From positions 6,572,001 to 6,636,000 of the forward strand of contig NC_135143.1 of assembly GCF_051014445.1 (NCBI RefSeq): a stretch of DNA of 64,000 bases, written 5' to 3'. Made by a program: the position numbers and the translations under genes. Position 1 is the stretch's first letter. Every line of letters begins with the position of its first letter. Origin of the DNA: Colletes latitarsis (lineage: Eukaryota > Arthropoda > Insecta > Hymenoptera > Colletidae). Positions 35,473-46,735 of the stretch are shown piece after piece. A model generated the notes under the pieces. The model saw nothing but the letters and a program-made list of their open reading frames with translations. It had not been told where the DNA came from and did not search any database.

Positions 35473-35982
35473 CTAAAAGACTCTCCAGCAGAAGGCACAA
35501 AGAGCAAGAAATATTTTCCACCCAGAAATACGATTGGGATCGACCATAAATAAGAAACTGAGCGTTTCGTATAACTCACTGGATTTCCATACGATGATAA
35601 AACGGATGCTTGGACCCGAGTATTGATGATTTATAAGATCTCCACGCTGGCTCGAGAACCTTTTTCTGCCTCGAACGATTCTCTTCGACCTGTCGACTAT
35701 GTTTGTACCCGATAACAAAATACTGCTGTCCCGATGTCGTCCTGACTTCTTCCAGCTTCCCTTTTCGTACTCATGGGCCAGCAAAGAATTCGTAAGGATA
35801 TCTATTAACAATTCAGCCTCGTCTTTCGATGTATTTGACTTTATCTGATTTGCATCAATATGTTCAGTAAAATGTGGAACGGTCCCAACATCCGTAGAAT
35901 AAAAAAATGAATTTTCAAAACTTTTTATACTCCGAGAAGTCTCCTTTCTATTCATCGGTGTATAAATATAAATTCTATACAA
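35473..35982 (-). CDS. Candidate orphan reading frame of about 160-170 codons
   Basis: An uninterrupted minus-strand frame runs to a TAG at 35473. The 169-codon span begins at a TTG. The first ATG, near 35955, gives about 160 residues starting MNRKETSRS. The frame coincides with a local rise in GC compared with the very AT-rich flanks, which is typical of coding exons in such genomes. The product is rich in charged and polar residues and has an acidic patch (SKDEAELLIDIL), several dibasic sites (DRSKRIVRGRKRF) and a hydrophobic end (ISGWKIFLALCAFCWRVF). It has no domain I know and no clear signal peptide. The dibasic sites would suit a processed precursor, but that is speculation. A chance frame of this length is uncommon but possible in 64 kb. 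Confidence 0.3.
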   Translation of the reverse strand: MYRIYIYTPMNRKETSRSIKSFENSFFYSTDVGTVPHFTEHIDANQIKSNTSKDEAELLIDILTNSLLAHEYEKGSWKKSGRHRDSSILLSGTNIVDRSKRIVRGRKRFSSQRGDLINHQYSGPSIRFIIVWKSSELYETLSFLFMVDPNRISGWKIFLALCAFCWRVF

Positions 35983-36887
35983 GTATAATTAAACGAAAGA
36001 ACACATACTCTCTGATTTATAGTTTCTCAAAATAAGTCACATTATTATATTTTATTTTCTAAATGCTAAATATAAAAAGTTACGAGCGAACCGATTTTAT
36101 TAATAGACGGTTCGATCGTAAATACGGTTATAATTGTAATCGTGATACGATTAAACGAACGGGATTAATGTTTGTTGTTTGGTGCGGTTAATTTCATTGA
36201 CCAAAGTTTCATGTTGGAAAATTTAATATCGTTCTCAAGTACAGCTACGGAGCAACGGATCGATGAACGATTAATGTAGCGTAGATTGTTTCTAAGTCTT
36301 CCTTCGAAATCTGACAGACAAGAGCAGTAGCTGGAGGAGCTGTTGCTGGACCAAAATTAAATTACACCCGCGTTTCTGCAACGTCGTTCGTTCTTTATTA
36401 CACCGTTTGAACCAAAATGTATTCGATGCGCCGACGCGGATCATTTATCAAACCGTTTGAAAATATCCACGCGGAACTAAATGTGTCCACGCTCGCACGT
36501 GGATTAGGTCCACGTGGTGTAGCTTTTCTCGTCATTAATCACGTCGCTAAGAATTGCACCTTCTACGTGTCCAGAATTCAGAATACATTGCCCGGTTAAA
36601 AGAATCACGTCTCAGACGTATCGCGGTATCGAACAAAGGAGAGATACGACAATTAAAAATTCGTGTCTTGATTAAAGTCTTACGTAACGCATGAAAAACA
36701 ATTTTCTATTCGTTACTAGTTAAATTAGAATAAGTTTGGGTCTCAACTTATCACGAGTACGATAAAAAAATGAGAAAATTAGACGTTAAAAAATAGTGGC
36801 CACGATCAATTTTTTGGTGATTGTTTGAAGATGTAGACTACACCTATGATGGCCGAGACAGGACATTTTTTTACATCCTGTAAAATG
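35983..36887. other. Non-coding, mixed composition
   Basis: AT-rich at first, then CpG-richer from 36100 to 36650. A 60-codon frame at 36417-36599 overlaps the E-box pair and is not convincing. Confidence 0.35.
36496..36516. promoter_or_regulatory. Palindromic pair of CACGTG E-boxes
   Basis: CACGTG at 36496-36501 and 36511-36516 are separated by 9 bp and lie in a perfect inverted repeat (CACGTGGA, 5-nt spacer, TCCACGTG). CACGTG is the canonical site of bHLH factors such as Clock/Cycle and Myc/Max. No target gene is visible nearby. Confidence 0.35.
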
Positions 36888-36976
36888 AAGTGCTGTGACA
36901 ACGTTTCCTGCAGCCGCCAGCAGAGGGCTACAGTTAACCTGTCTTTCTCATAAGTGCTTAACTGACCACCTATTCT
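36888..36976 (+). repeat. Repeat C copy 3 (exact CTCF consensus)
   Basis: TGCTGTGACAACGTTTCC is followed by CCAGCAGAGGGC (36917-36928), an exact match to CCASYAGRKGGC, then TTAACCTGTCTTTCTCATAA. It abuts a TIR-A element at 36977. Confidence 0.75.
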
Positions 36977-37360
36977 TATACAAGGTGTTCGACCACCCCT
37001 GGGAAAAATTTTAATGGGACATTCTAGACGCCAAAATAAGACGGAAATCAAGAATATCAATTTCTTGATTGAGGCTTCGTTAAAAACTTATTAAAAACTT
37101 AAACTAAAAAATTTCAAATCATTCTCGGAAAAATTATTTTCGGTTTCTGGGCTCAATTACAATCATTTTTGGTGAATAGACATACCCCCGAAAACGTGCG
37201 CATTTTCGAGAAAAAAATTCAGTACTGGCGGAACTTTAAACATTAATAACTTTTTAACGAAGTCTCCATTAACAAATTGGTATTCTTGATTTTCGTCTTG
37301 TTGTGGCGTCCAGAATCCTCCATTAAAATTTTTCCCATGGGTCGCCAAACACCCTGTATA
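36977..37360. mobile_element. TIR-A element, short copy with inverted core
   Basis: Ends TATACAAGGTGTTCGACCAC and GTCGCCAAACACCCTGTATA. The single unit is inverted relative to the copy at 32277 (CGAGAAAAAAATTCAGTAC near 37205). Confidence 0.88.
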
Positions 37361-37579
37361 TACATTCCATTAAAAAGAATCTAGTAAGCCTCTAATGCTC
37401 TCCCCGAACAGTCACCTTAAAAAAATTTTAATGTAAATGCACAATACTGACCATAATATGGGTTAAATTAAAGATTTTAGTATTTCGCGTACACTTCTGG
37501 TTTGTTTCGGCTATGACGAAATAAATACCTACGTAACATTTCTAAAAAATATTGCTTGCTTTCTATTTGTAAAATACAA

Positions 37580-37640
37580 TTGTGGCGACATTTCTCGCAC
37601 TCGCCAGCAGAGGGCTACGTTCTCTCGCAAGTGCTCGACC
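37580..37640 (+). repeat. Repeat C copy 4 (exact CTCF consensus, shortened)
   Basis: TTGTGGCGACATTTCTCGCA is followed by CCAGCAGAGGGC (37604-37615), then a shortened tail TCTCTCGCAAGTGCTCGACC that lacks the CAACCTG segment. Confidence 0.72.
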
Positions 37641-38688
37641 GATTTAATGCTACCTCGCTTACTACTTCCAGCAACAGCAAACGGAAAAATAAAAATGATT
37701 GTATTTCACAGCCCGACGATCGCTCACGCGCGAGAAGAAAGTTTTCCTCCGCGTCGCGGGAATAACGACGACACAATGGACGAATCCGATGAAATGTTCT
37801 CGACTATCGGTTCGATTGGTCGTCGGTGCCACCCGGAGATCCGAAGAGCTAAGGATATGTCGAGACAATCGAAGCAATTAAAGTCGATAAATAAACCGAA
37901 AGGGTAGGGTGGGGGGCGGATTGAAAGGGACGGGATTAGTATGAGTCCCGGTTCGAACGAAGACGATTTCAACTGCACCGAAGAAACTTCGAAGGGCGCT
38001 GTATCGCTGAAAGATTCAAAACGTTCAATTAAAAGTTCCAATCGGGCGCGTCCTTCGAAGCATACCCGGTGTTTCTGAGGGACAAATAACAAAGATCAGG
38101 AACGCCGGGGCTGCTGGACTTCTGCATGTCGACATCCGCAGATTCGCCAGGCATTTACTTCCTACCGCGGCGGATTCCCGATGAACAACTGCATTCCTGA
38201 AAGTTTGGCGTCACGTCGATAACAATTATCGGCAGGATGCTTTAATTATCCTGTCGTGTCCCGAACTGCCAAAGAAGTTTCGGTAATCGAACAACGGACG
38301 AACGAAGCGCGGATTCCAGCGGCAGGAATGGCCGAAGACGTCGAGAGACATTCTGCTCCAATTTTTCCTACGATCGATAACGCTCTGGAGGTCGATCCCG
38401 GAGACTGAAATATCCGCGATGTTAATTAATATCGAACGAAGTAAGTTCCCGAAGATCCGCCTGAAGTTTTTGCGCTTCCTCTAACTTCGTGTAACCAGTC
38501 TCCCCCCCTGGAGCGTTTTATATCCTACTTTCGCGCCATACATAAACTCTTCCATCACTTTCGAACCCCGTTTATGGTAAAATTACTTCAAATGCGTTTA
38601 AACGATTTTAACAGAAAACCTGTCGATGTTAGACTCAAATGACATCTTCTGTGTCATTGGCTCAAAAAGGCAGTACCAAACGTTGTTG
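37641..38688. other. CpG-rich block without a supportable gene
   Basis: Five overlapping frames of 60-122 codons lie on both strands between 37556 and 38092. None contains a domain. The block leads directly into the structured region at 38689. Confidence 0.35.
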
Positions 38689-38880
38689 TGCTGTGCGTTC
38701 GCGAGAAGTTGGCTAGCGAAAGGAATACGGGTCTGATTGGTGCCTAGATCCCCACTCTAGTTGTCGCTATTGGTCGAACTGACCAAAGTGGGGATAGGGG
38801 GAGGAAGCAAAGTACTCCCCTGTCTCCTGTGCAATTTTGTTAAGCAACTTCTCGTGGACGCGCAGTAGATACTGGAGACA
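38689..38880 (+). ncRNA. Candidate structured non-coding RNA
   Basis: Positions 38689-38711 pair without interruption with 38845-38867: 23 bp, of which 19 are Watson-Crick and 4 are G-U, all four being G-U only if the plus strand is transcribed. Inside, ATCCCCACT (38748-38756) pairs perfectly with 38787-38795 and stacks on TTGGTC/GACCAA (38770-38775 and 38781-38786, 5-nt loop), with a 13-nt one-sided bulge. GGGGAG (38798-38803) pairs with CTCCCC (38815-38820). TGTCTCC (38821-38827) can pair with GGAGACA (38874-38880) outside the main stem, which would be a pseudoknot. Three ATTGG boxes (inverted CCAAT) lie at 38656, 38736 and 38769. I see no match to a known RNA family. A 179-bp MITE with 23-bp imperfect inverted ends is the main alternative. 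Confidence 0.42.
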
Positions 38881-38889
38881 ACATAATTG

Positions 38890-39300
38890 ATAAATGTTTA
38901 GAATGTGTATACTGTGAAGAACAATCGTCGTAGAAACAAAATTCACTGATTCTTCTCAGTTTTTAGCAGTGAGACTTTCGCGAGATTTCGAGCAGAAATT
39001 TATAAATACATTATAAACATGTGAAAATCAGCTCATTCTTCTGTTTATAAATAAAACTCAATTTTCAAAATAAAGAATTATAATATGAAATTATAAATTA
39101 CCATTTTTCTATTATACAATTTTAGTTTGCATAAGGTATCTGGCAATTTGATAAAAATGATACCTGCATAGGTCATTTAGAAAATTTTATAGAAATTATA
39201 CACACGATATTTTCTTATGAAGTCAACTGATAACTCTGATTTCGTTACTTAATTTATTACTTTACATGGACGTATAAATACCCAAAACATAACTTTTGTT
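38890..39300. other. AT-rich non-coding stretch
   Basis: Nothing recognised. Confidence 0.4.
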
Positions 39301-39632
39301 CTGAAATATGAAATCAAATTCACGCTATAAAGATGTTCTCATCGCATATTGGTCGAATTATTATTGTTTTGTAGTTGAAATAGTACGTCTTGCAACAAAT
39401 TAATGGGCGATCATTGTATTACTGATAATTTCTATATAATTTATAGAAATAAATATAAGATTATAATTTCTATTCTGAAAGATGAAATAAAATTCATGCT
39501 ATACAGTAATACCAATGGTTTCCAGAAAGACGTTTTCATCGCATTGTTATTGTTTTTTAGAATTGTAACCAGTGTAGTTGAAATAGTTTTGCAACAAATC
39601 AATTGGCAATCTTTGCGTTACCGATAATTTCC
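39301..39632. repeat. Direct duplication, period about 175 bp
   Basis: CTGAAATATGAAATCAAATT near 39301 and CTGAAAGATGAAATAAAATT near 39476 begin two diverged copies. Both continue through TTTTCATCGCAT-type, TAGTTGAAATAGT and GCAACAAATYAATKGGC blocks to GATAATTTC. The 74-codon frame at 39403-39627 falls across the junction and is probably fortuitous. Confidence 0.6.
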
Positions 39633-42600
39633 ACGAGTCTGAAATCTTTATTTATCGTTTCGTTGAGGTAAAAAAGCGATTGAAAAGTTTCCTAGGTACT
39701 TGACAAGTATTGCTGATGATAGGTGCGAACACCACAGAGGCGCGAATAAAAGGAAAAGAATGGAAGGAACAAAAAGGAAGATAAAGCGACGGGCGAGAGA
39801 CCGTGATGTTAATTAATATCAGACTGGAGAGGAGGCTCGAGGGCTCTGACCAAAAACTTTTCACATTTTCCCGCCATCGTGAATCGCCGACGAGTCTTAA
39901 GTTCACGAAACTCTTTCCTCGTTAAACTCCTTAGCTGCATCCCGGGCATCGTCGAATTAACGCGGTTTCATGATTACATCGGAGTTCGTCGTATTATTAT
40001 TAACTCCGCGAAATACGAACAAACCGACAACGAAGTTACCGTGGAAAAATCAAATTCATGTGCTCGTGAATAATGGAAAAAAGAATATAATTTAAATTGC
40101 AAGAAATCTATATGTGGGAATACTGAATCTACATTGGAATGCGTGTTGCAGAATAATTTCCTCATGAAAGTTGAAACTGTATTATAATACAAAAGAATCG
40201 TATGGACTTGTGTACTTATTGTTTTAGATAAAAAAGGAATTATAAAAATTTGTCCGTGATCAGAAATTCTGTGAGTTCGTCGTATTTATAATTCAATTAT
40301 AAATAAGAAAAACAGAGGTATTTGGAAAAGAGACTGACATATTTCAGGAAAATAAAAAATACCAAACGCTACGTTAAAGTGAAAGCAAAGAAAAATAATA
40401 GCATTTTACTCTGAATCTCCTTAATGTTTTATCACGTAACGTATTACGTTGAACATGGAAAAGTATAAATCTTGTTTAAGGTTACAATTCTTGGAACAAG
40501 GTGCCTGATATTTACATTTCTTAATGGAACGATGAGGTATTCTTTCATTGAAACTTGAAACTGATAAGATCGGAGATAAATATACAAACCAGTTGTTAAA
40601 TAATTCTAGCAATTAATAATGAAATCTAATGGAATCGCTAATACATAATTTGAAACTCCTTAAATGCAATAGAAAGTGTTCAAAATCTTGACCTCTGTGT
40701 TAAATTTTGCTTTATAATATTAAGCTTAATATTCAGCTGAAAAGAGAAGTGTCATTAATTATTCTTCTGATCCTTTAAACAATTTTACCCGAACAATTAA
40801 ATATAGCATGTGATCCGATCAGTGTTACAAGCTTTCTCATATGGACTTCATTTTTTTTCTTTTTTAAATTAAATTTTTTAGGACTAACGTTTTGTTAGAA
40901 TTCATTTATAATTTGCATAGCTTTTATCAAACTGAATAACATTTAATTAAACCATTTATTGTTTTGTGTATAATTACAGAACGTATAGTTAAATTATATA
41001 AACTTCACTACTTGTAATTTTTCATTCAAATAACTGGATTTAAACACACGTTTAATCCATTCCTCGTGTTATAATAATATTTGAATAATTCGATCAAGCT
41101 AGGGAAATAAATCCTCTATTTAATTGAAGAGTTAAAATATAATAAAGTTGTTAAAATTATTAGCGTGCATGCGTGAACGTCAAAAAATACCGGTATTGAA
41201 GTACCTTTCAATTTTACTTAAAGTTATGATATCAAAGCACAAAAGATTTATTTTTCGTTTCTCGTTTAAATCCACGCCTTTATTCTAACAATATATTTTG
41301 TCGATCATAAATAAAATTAATTACTTTCATTTAAGGACTTTACAAATGCTAGATACTTCAAACTTTTCAAACACTGTAAATTAATTGTATTTAGTACCGG
41401 CTGTATTTTCAACCGTTTAATAACTGTATTTAAAAAATGGAGGACGCCAATATTTCTGGGGAATTAATTCCTTACCACAATATTCACTGTCTGAATTATT
41501 TGTACTTCACTTTAATTTGTAAAAGAGTTTAGTTCATATAACTAAAACGACGCTTGAAAGTAGTTTATATAATAGAAGACCAACAGAAATTGATAAATCG
41601 ATGGAATTTTTGTTGCAATAAGTGGAGTGTCACTTCGCAAAAATTACGGTGTATAATAGCGACGAAGAATTTAATGCAGCTAACAACAATTGCGTTTCAC
41701 CGAGGTAGGATAAACGTAACTGTACGTATCCATGTTTATTACTCTTCGGTAACAAGACAGAAACCGAACGGAACATACAACAACCTGGGAGACGCTGTTA
41801 CGGTAACGAACCATCAAGGTTTCCATTCGCCTCTATCCTTAGCACGCGTAAACAGATCCCTATAGCAACACAAACATCAGTTTACATGGTACACGGTTTA
41901 TTAACTATAGTTTCTTTTGAAATTTATCTATATGCTGGTTTTCTTCTATTTTGATAATATTCTGCGGTTTTGTTCGTTCCTTCGAGAAAAATAGTGCCGT
42001 TCGTTCGTTGCGTTACTTACCTTCGAATACCAAAATATTATCAAAACTAAAAAATACGACATTCCCAGTCGATTCTATAGTGATTTGTATTCGATTCATA
42101 AAAGAATCTCCGTTAATGCGAACAACCAAGTTAATTACTGTTTAATGAATTATATTTCACCACCAATACATTTAAAAAAAAATTGTTTTACGTTCAAATT
42201 TTGAAATTGGAGGATAAAAAATAAAATATGAAAATGCCAACAAACTGTTCTCATAGTCTGATAGTTGATATAAAGGATTATTTCTACTTTAGAAAATTTT
42301 TTTTATAATTTCGTATTTAAAAGTTTCACACAAAAATTCTGTAGCTATATTTTTTCACGCCACTGTAGGTCTACATTAGATACTTTTATACTAAATTAAA
42401 AATACAAAATTGTATTGCGTTCGAATTCATATTAAAAAAAATATACAGTTGTATTTTAAAAATTGATCTTTTCAAATATTGTCGCTTGTCACATTTTTTA
42501 TTTTTTTCTTGTTTATGATTTTTCCTTCAAAAGGGCTAAAACATTATAATCGATAGTATTATTCCACGATAAAATTAATCTTCGTATAAAGTGTCTCTAT

Positions 42601-43544
42601 TTCCTGGCAACTATTTTCTCCAAACAAGTATGTTGCATCTAAGCCATTTCCTTGGATTCGATCGATACACGCACATGAAATAAAGCTTCGTTGCTAACAT
42701 TGCGGAAAATAGTAGAATCTAATTCTCACCTTTTCACTTAGTACACATAGTGCAACTCTATACGTGGCTGTAATATTAAATTACACGCCTAGATTGCCGT
42801 ATAGTGCATCTATGTATGATCGACTATATAAGGGGCATGTACTTTGAACATAACGTACAAGTATGGGTAATATACTAAGTGAATAGAGCACGTATGGCAC
42901 GATATCCACACGTGGATTAATAGAGAAACTAGGATATATATCAATCGTGTAACAACACCATTACTACACTCGATTGGTATAAACCGCAGATTACGCTCCG
43001 AGTGCAATCGCTACCTGTCTGCTTTTAACAGAAACACTTATACCGTAGCGTTAGTACAATTATGTTCGTCCAACGATCGTGAGTGTTAATCTTTATTAAT
43101 TGCTGACTATCCAATAATTCGAAAACGATATCATTCGATGTGCCAATAATGGGGCACAACTCAATTACTGGCCGTAGGCGTATCATTTAGAATTGTATTG
43201 AAAATATGATTTATAATGCTAATCGCGACATCTGTGGTATTACTACTACAAATTATTCGGTTTGTCTTTATTTGGTCACTATGGGCGATCAGCTTCGTCG
43301 TTTGTACAACAGACCATCTTACTTCTTGTTCCGACCATCGTGGTGAAAGCATGTTCTTTTGTTCTATACCATTCCATGTATTTACATGTATTTTACATGT
43401 ATTTTAACAAATTGTTTAATAGTGTGTACCCGATTACGGTAGGATTATCAGGTGTTAGTACAACGGACTATGCACTGTACACGCCATAGAACTGCGACTA
43501 TGTACGAATTCAAACGTAAGCAACTAAGGGAAATTCAATCGAGA
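39633..43544. other. Long AT-rich stretch, no supported gene
   Basis: Frames of 60-103 codons (for example 41554-41865 plus and 42810-43007 minus) were inspected and have no motif, consistent splice signal or compositional change. A TATATAAGGGGC at about 42825 resembles a TATA box but has no frame downstream. Confidence 0.35.
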
Positions 43545-43640
43545 AGTGTATATGTAGGAATAAACGGCCACGCGAGTACTTGCGAGAGAGACAGGTTGAG
43601 CGTAGCCCTCTGCTGGCGAGTGCGGAAACTGTCATCACAG
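43545..43640 (-). repeat. Repeat C copy 5 (exact CTCF consensus, minus strand)
   Basis: In reverse it reads CGCACTCGCCAGCAGAGGGC with the core at 43605-43616, an exact CTCF consensus match, followed by TACGCTCAACCTGTCTCTCT and CGCAAGTACTCG. Confidence 0.72.
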
Positions 43641-45743
43641 TCCTATAAGCGATAAAATTTCAACTATTTAAATGGTAAGACATAGTTAGGATAACTTTGT
43701 ATAGAATTTCAATTGTTTATATAGTAGAATGTAAGTATAACCTAGAGCTTTAATCGCGTAGGTAGGTACTGGAATATTTATGTTTAGTAAGGATCGATAG
43801 CAATCTCTTTCTATGTTTGACTTTCATTCGAGAATCTGTTCAGAAATTTCAGTAAGCGCGAAAAGTAAATTAAAAATAAAAATTCAAATTTTAGTCACGT
43901 CTTAATAAAAAACAGAACCATATTTATTCATTACACGTGACTATTAGATATACTATTATATCAGTCTTATCTATAAATTCTACTACGACGTGGTAACACT
44001 TACAATTTTTATTTTCAATTTTCTTTTCAAATTACTGTATTTTTTAATCAAAAAGCCATTAATTTTATTCTTCCGAACGTTTTCCATTTTCTCGACGATT
44101 GAATAGCTTCCATAAAAAATTAATTTGAAAATGATTAAAACTCGAATTCGGAATGTTGCGAAATTGGGAGATCGTCGTTCTGTCATAAATCGTGACACAA
44201 CTCCATTATCGCCGGAGCGTTTCTTTCCTGCTTCTGGCGCGAGCAATTTGCGAGCCGCCAGATTTTTGACGAACAGCTCGTGGACATTTATTTATCCCCA
44301 GTAATCGGTATATTCCGTGCGAACAACAGTGGCAATTTTCTTAAACGCAATCGAACGAATCACTCGGTCTCGAGACCGTTTCCAAAGGTACTTCTTTATT
44401 TTCTCGCATGGCTTGTGCACGCGTGGGAAGATCGGGGAACGTGCACTGGCTGATTACCCGGGAAGTATTTACCCGTTCGTACGACAAACGTGTGTGCCCG
44501 CTTAAGAATCGCTGAGGCATCCAACACGCAGCTGTCGAAACAGACGAATGTCTTTTACCTTTTGCGAGTTCTGGATGAGAGATACCCACTGTTATTTATA
44601 CGAGAGTAATTCGTCTTTTTGGGAACGCCATTACTGGGAACCGTTACCAATCCCAGTTTGCACGTTTCCTCAATGTTCGAAGACTTGACAGAACACCGGA
44701 AATTACACTAGGAAAACTGATACATTAAATTTTAACATAAATAATACTTTATTCAATGCGGGAGCATATAATGTAAGATAAATAAGTAGAATTATACGAG
44801 AGATTTAAATATTTTAGAAGCTGAATCTACACGCTAAAATGAATAAAAAAGTAGTCTTCTTGGTTTTTGAGCTATGAACGACTAAAGATAATTTAAGCAC
44901 AATTAATGCGTGAAGATTGTGAAGGATTATCTTTTAGGACCGTACTCATTTCCAGCTTGACTAAGTGGAGCAGTTTATTTTGGTTTCTTACACAGTATGC
45001 TTCAAGAATTATTGCACGATGTGCCACTATACATCAGAAGTAACTTGTGGTTCTTGTAAGATGGTGCTGAAAAGTATGGCCACCACGCGATATCCTAACC
45101 TCAAAACGTTAGATTTTTACATTTAGAGTCATTTAAAATCTATTGGATGCATTGCCCATCGATACAAAATGGATTTAAAACTATTCGAAAACTCCAGATT
45201 TCTTTTAGCGATTGATTTTAATTTAATAGTTAATGATTTTAATAAATTATTCACTCTATAAAAATTGCTTCAGATAAGAATCAAGTCTTTTTTCTGTAAT
45301 AATATTATAATAAAATACTTCGAATAGTAAATCCACATATTGAAACGAGAAAGAATAGTCACACGAACAATAAATATTTTACGAAATTAAAATTTTAGTT
45401 TAATATTAAGTTTTTGTTTACATTGAAAGAAAATGGCATACAGGAGTGTCGATATTAAGAAAATATGTGGCTATGTTTTAGAAACTTTTCGACGTTTATA
45501 ATTTTGTTGAAAATATGACAGAAAATGTAAAATTTTGACATTCGAAACATGCTTTAAAATACAAGATTGAATATATCTCAACGAAAGAATTGTTTTTATC
45601 TGAAATTAATTAAACCAATTTGAAAATTCTTTTCTTCGAAAATTAATATTTTCTAAATTTTAATACCGAATGCAACTATTTGAGATACAGTTACTAGAAA
45701 ATCGTAGATCCACGTATTAGAATTCCTTGCCAGCATGATACCA
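43641..45743. other. AT-rich with a CpG-richer middle (44.1-44.7 kb)
   Basis: The frames at 43983-44246 (minus), 44317-44505 (plus) and 44341-44589 (minus) overlap or are low in complexity. No feature can be supported. Confidence 0.35.
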
Positions 45744-46735
45744 TATACAGGGTGTTCGGCCACCCCTGGGAAAAATTTTAATGGGGGTTTCTATAGGCCA
45801 AAATAAGACGAAAATCAAGAATACCAATTTGTTGATGGAGGCTTTGTTACAAAGTTATTAACGTTTAAAGTTCCGCCCGTACTGAATTTTTTTCTCGAAA
45901 ATGCACAGGATTTCGGGGTACGTCTATTCACCAAAAATGCTTGCAATTGACCCCTGCAGCTAACAATATTTTTTTCAGAACGATTTGAAATATTTTAATT
46001 TCGTCGAAAAATTTCACACATTCTCGAATTTTTTTCTAGAAAGTGGGTAGGATTTCGGGGGTATGTCTATTCACCAAAAATGCTTGCAATTGACCCCTGC
46101 AACTAAAAATAATTTTTCCAAGACGATTCGAAAGTCTTTTTTTTCACCTTAAACTTTCAGCAGTTACTCGAATTTTTTTCTCAAAAGTGCGTAGGATTTC
46201 GAGGGTATGTGTATTCATCAAAAATGGTTGTATTTGACCCTGGAACCTAGAAATAATTTTTCCAGAACGATTTGAAACTTTTCAATTTCGCGGCAAAATT
46301 TAGGCACCTACCCCCTGTTGATTTTTCTTAAATATTCGTTTTTCATTTTTAGTAATTTTGTTTGACGCCCTACAGAAAAGTTGTCTAATACTTTTTTATA
46401 GGTACCTATGGGCTCTACTTCAGAAAAAAGTTTCATTGAAATATATTCACTATCGTAGGAGTTATGGCTGTTTGAAAATTGGATCATTTTTATGGGGTTT
46501 TTCTCATTTTGCGTGGTCAAGGACCAACTTTTCGAATATTTTTGCGATTTATACATATTCTCCATCAAAATACGCGTAGTTTGCTTTTTTAAACATTAAA
46601 ATCGTCCAATCCGTTCAGAAGTTATGACGTTTTAAATATTCGCATGAAAATTCGGGCAGACATTTCTGGCCAGAAATTATATTTTCGGTAAGGAATTTTT
46701 TTCTCGGAACTGAGTAGGATTTCGGGGACCGGAAC
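45744..46735. mobile_element. TIR-A element, long copy lacking its right end
   Basis: The left end TATACAGGGTGTTCGGCCAC is intact. GAATTTTTTTCT units start near 45884, 46024, 46168 and 46691, and the AAAATCGTCCAATCCGTTCA block lies near 46600. Similarity ends abruptly within a unit at about 46735 (GGATTTCGGGG followed by unrelated ACCGGAACAAGATG), so the right part is deleted. Confidence 0.78.

Noticed and set aside
36806..37348. Minus-strand frames of 84 and 61 codons
   Set aside because: They lie in the inverted repeats of a TIR-A element and read through its ends.
38689..38880. Telomerase RNA as an identity for the structured region
   Set aside because: Hymenopteran telomerase RNAs must contain a template complementary to the telomere repeat (such as CCTAACCTAA). 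No such sequence is present.
42825..42836. TATATAAGGGGC as a promoter
   Set aside because: No reading frame, start-site context or composition change follows it. Such matches are common in AT-rich DNA.
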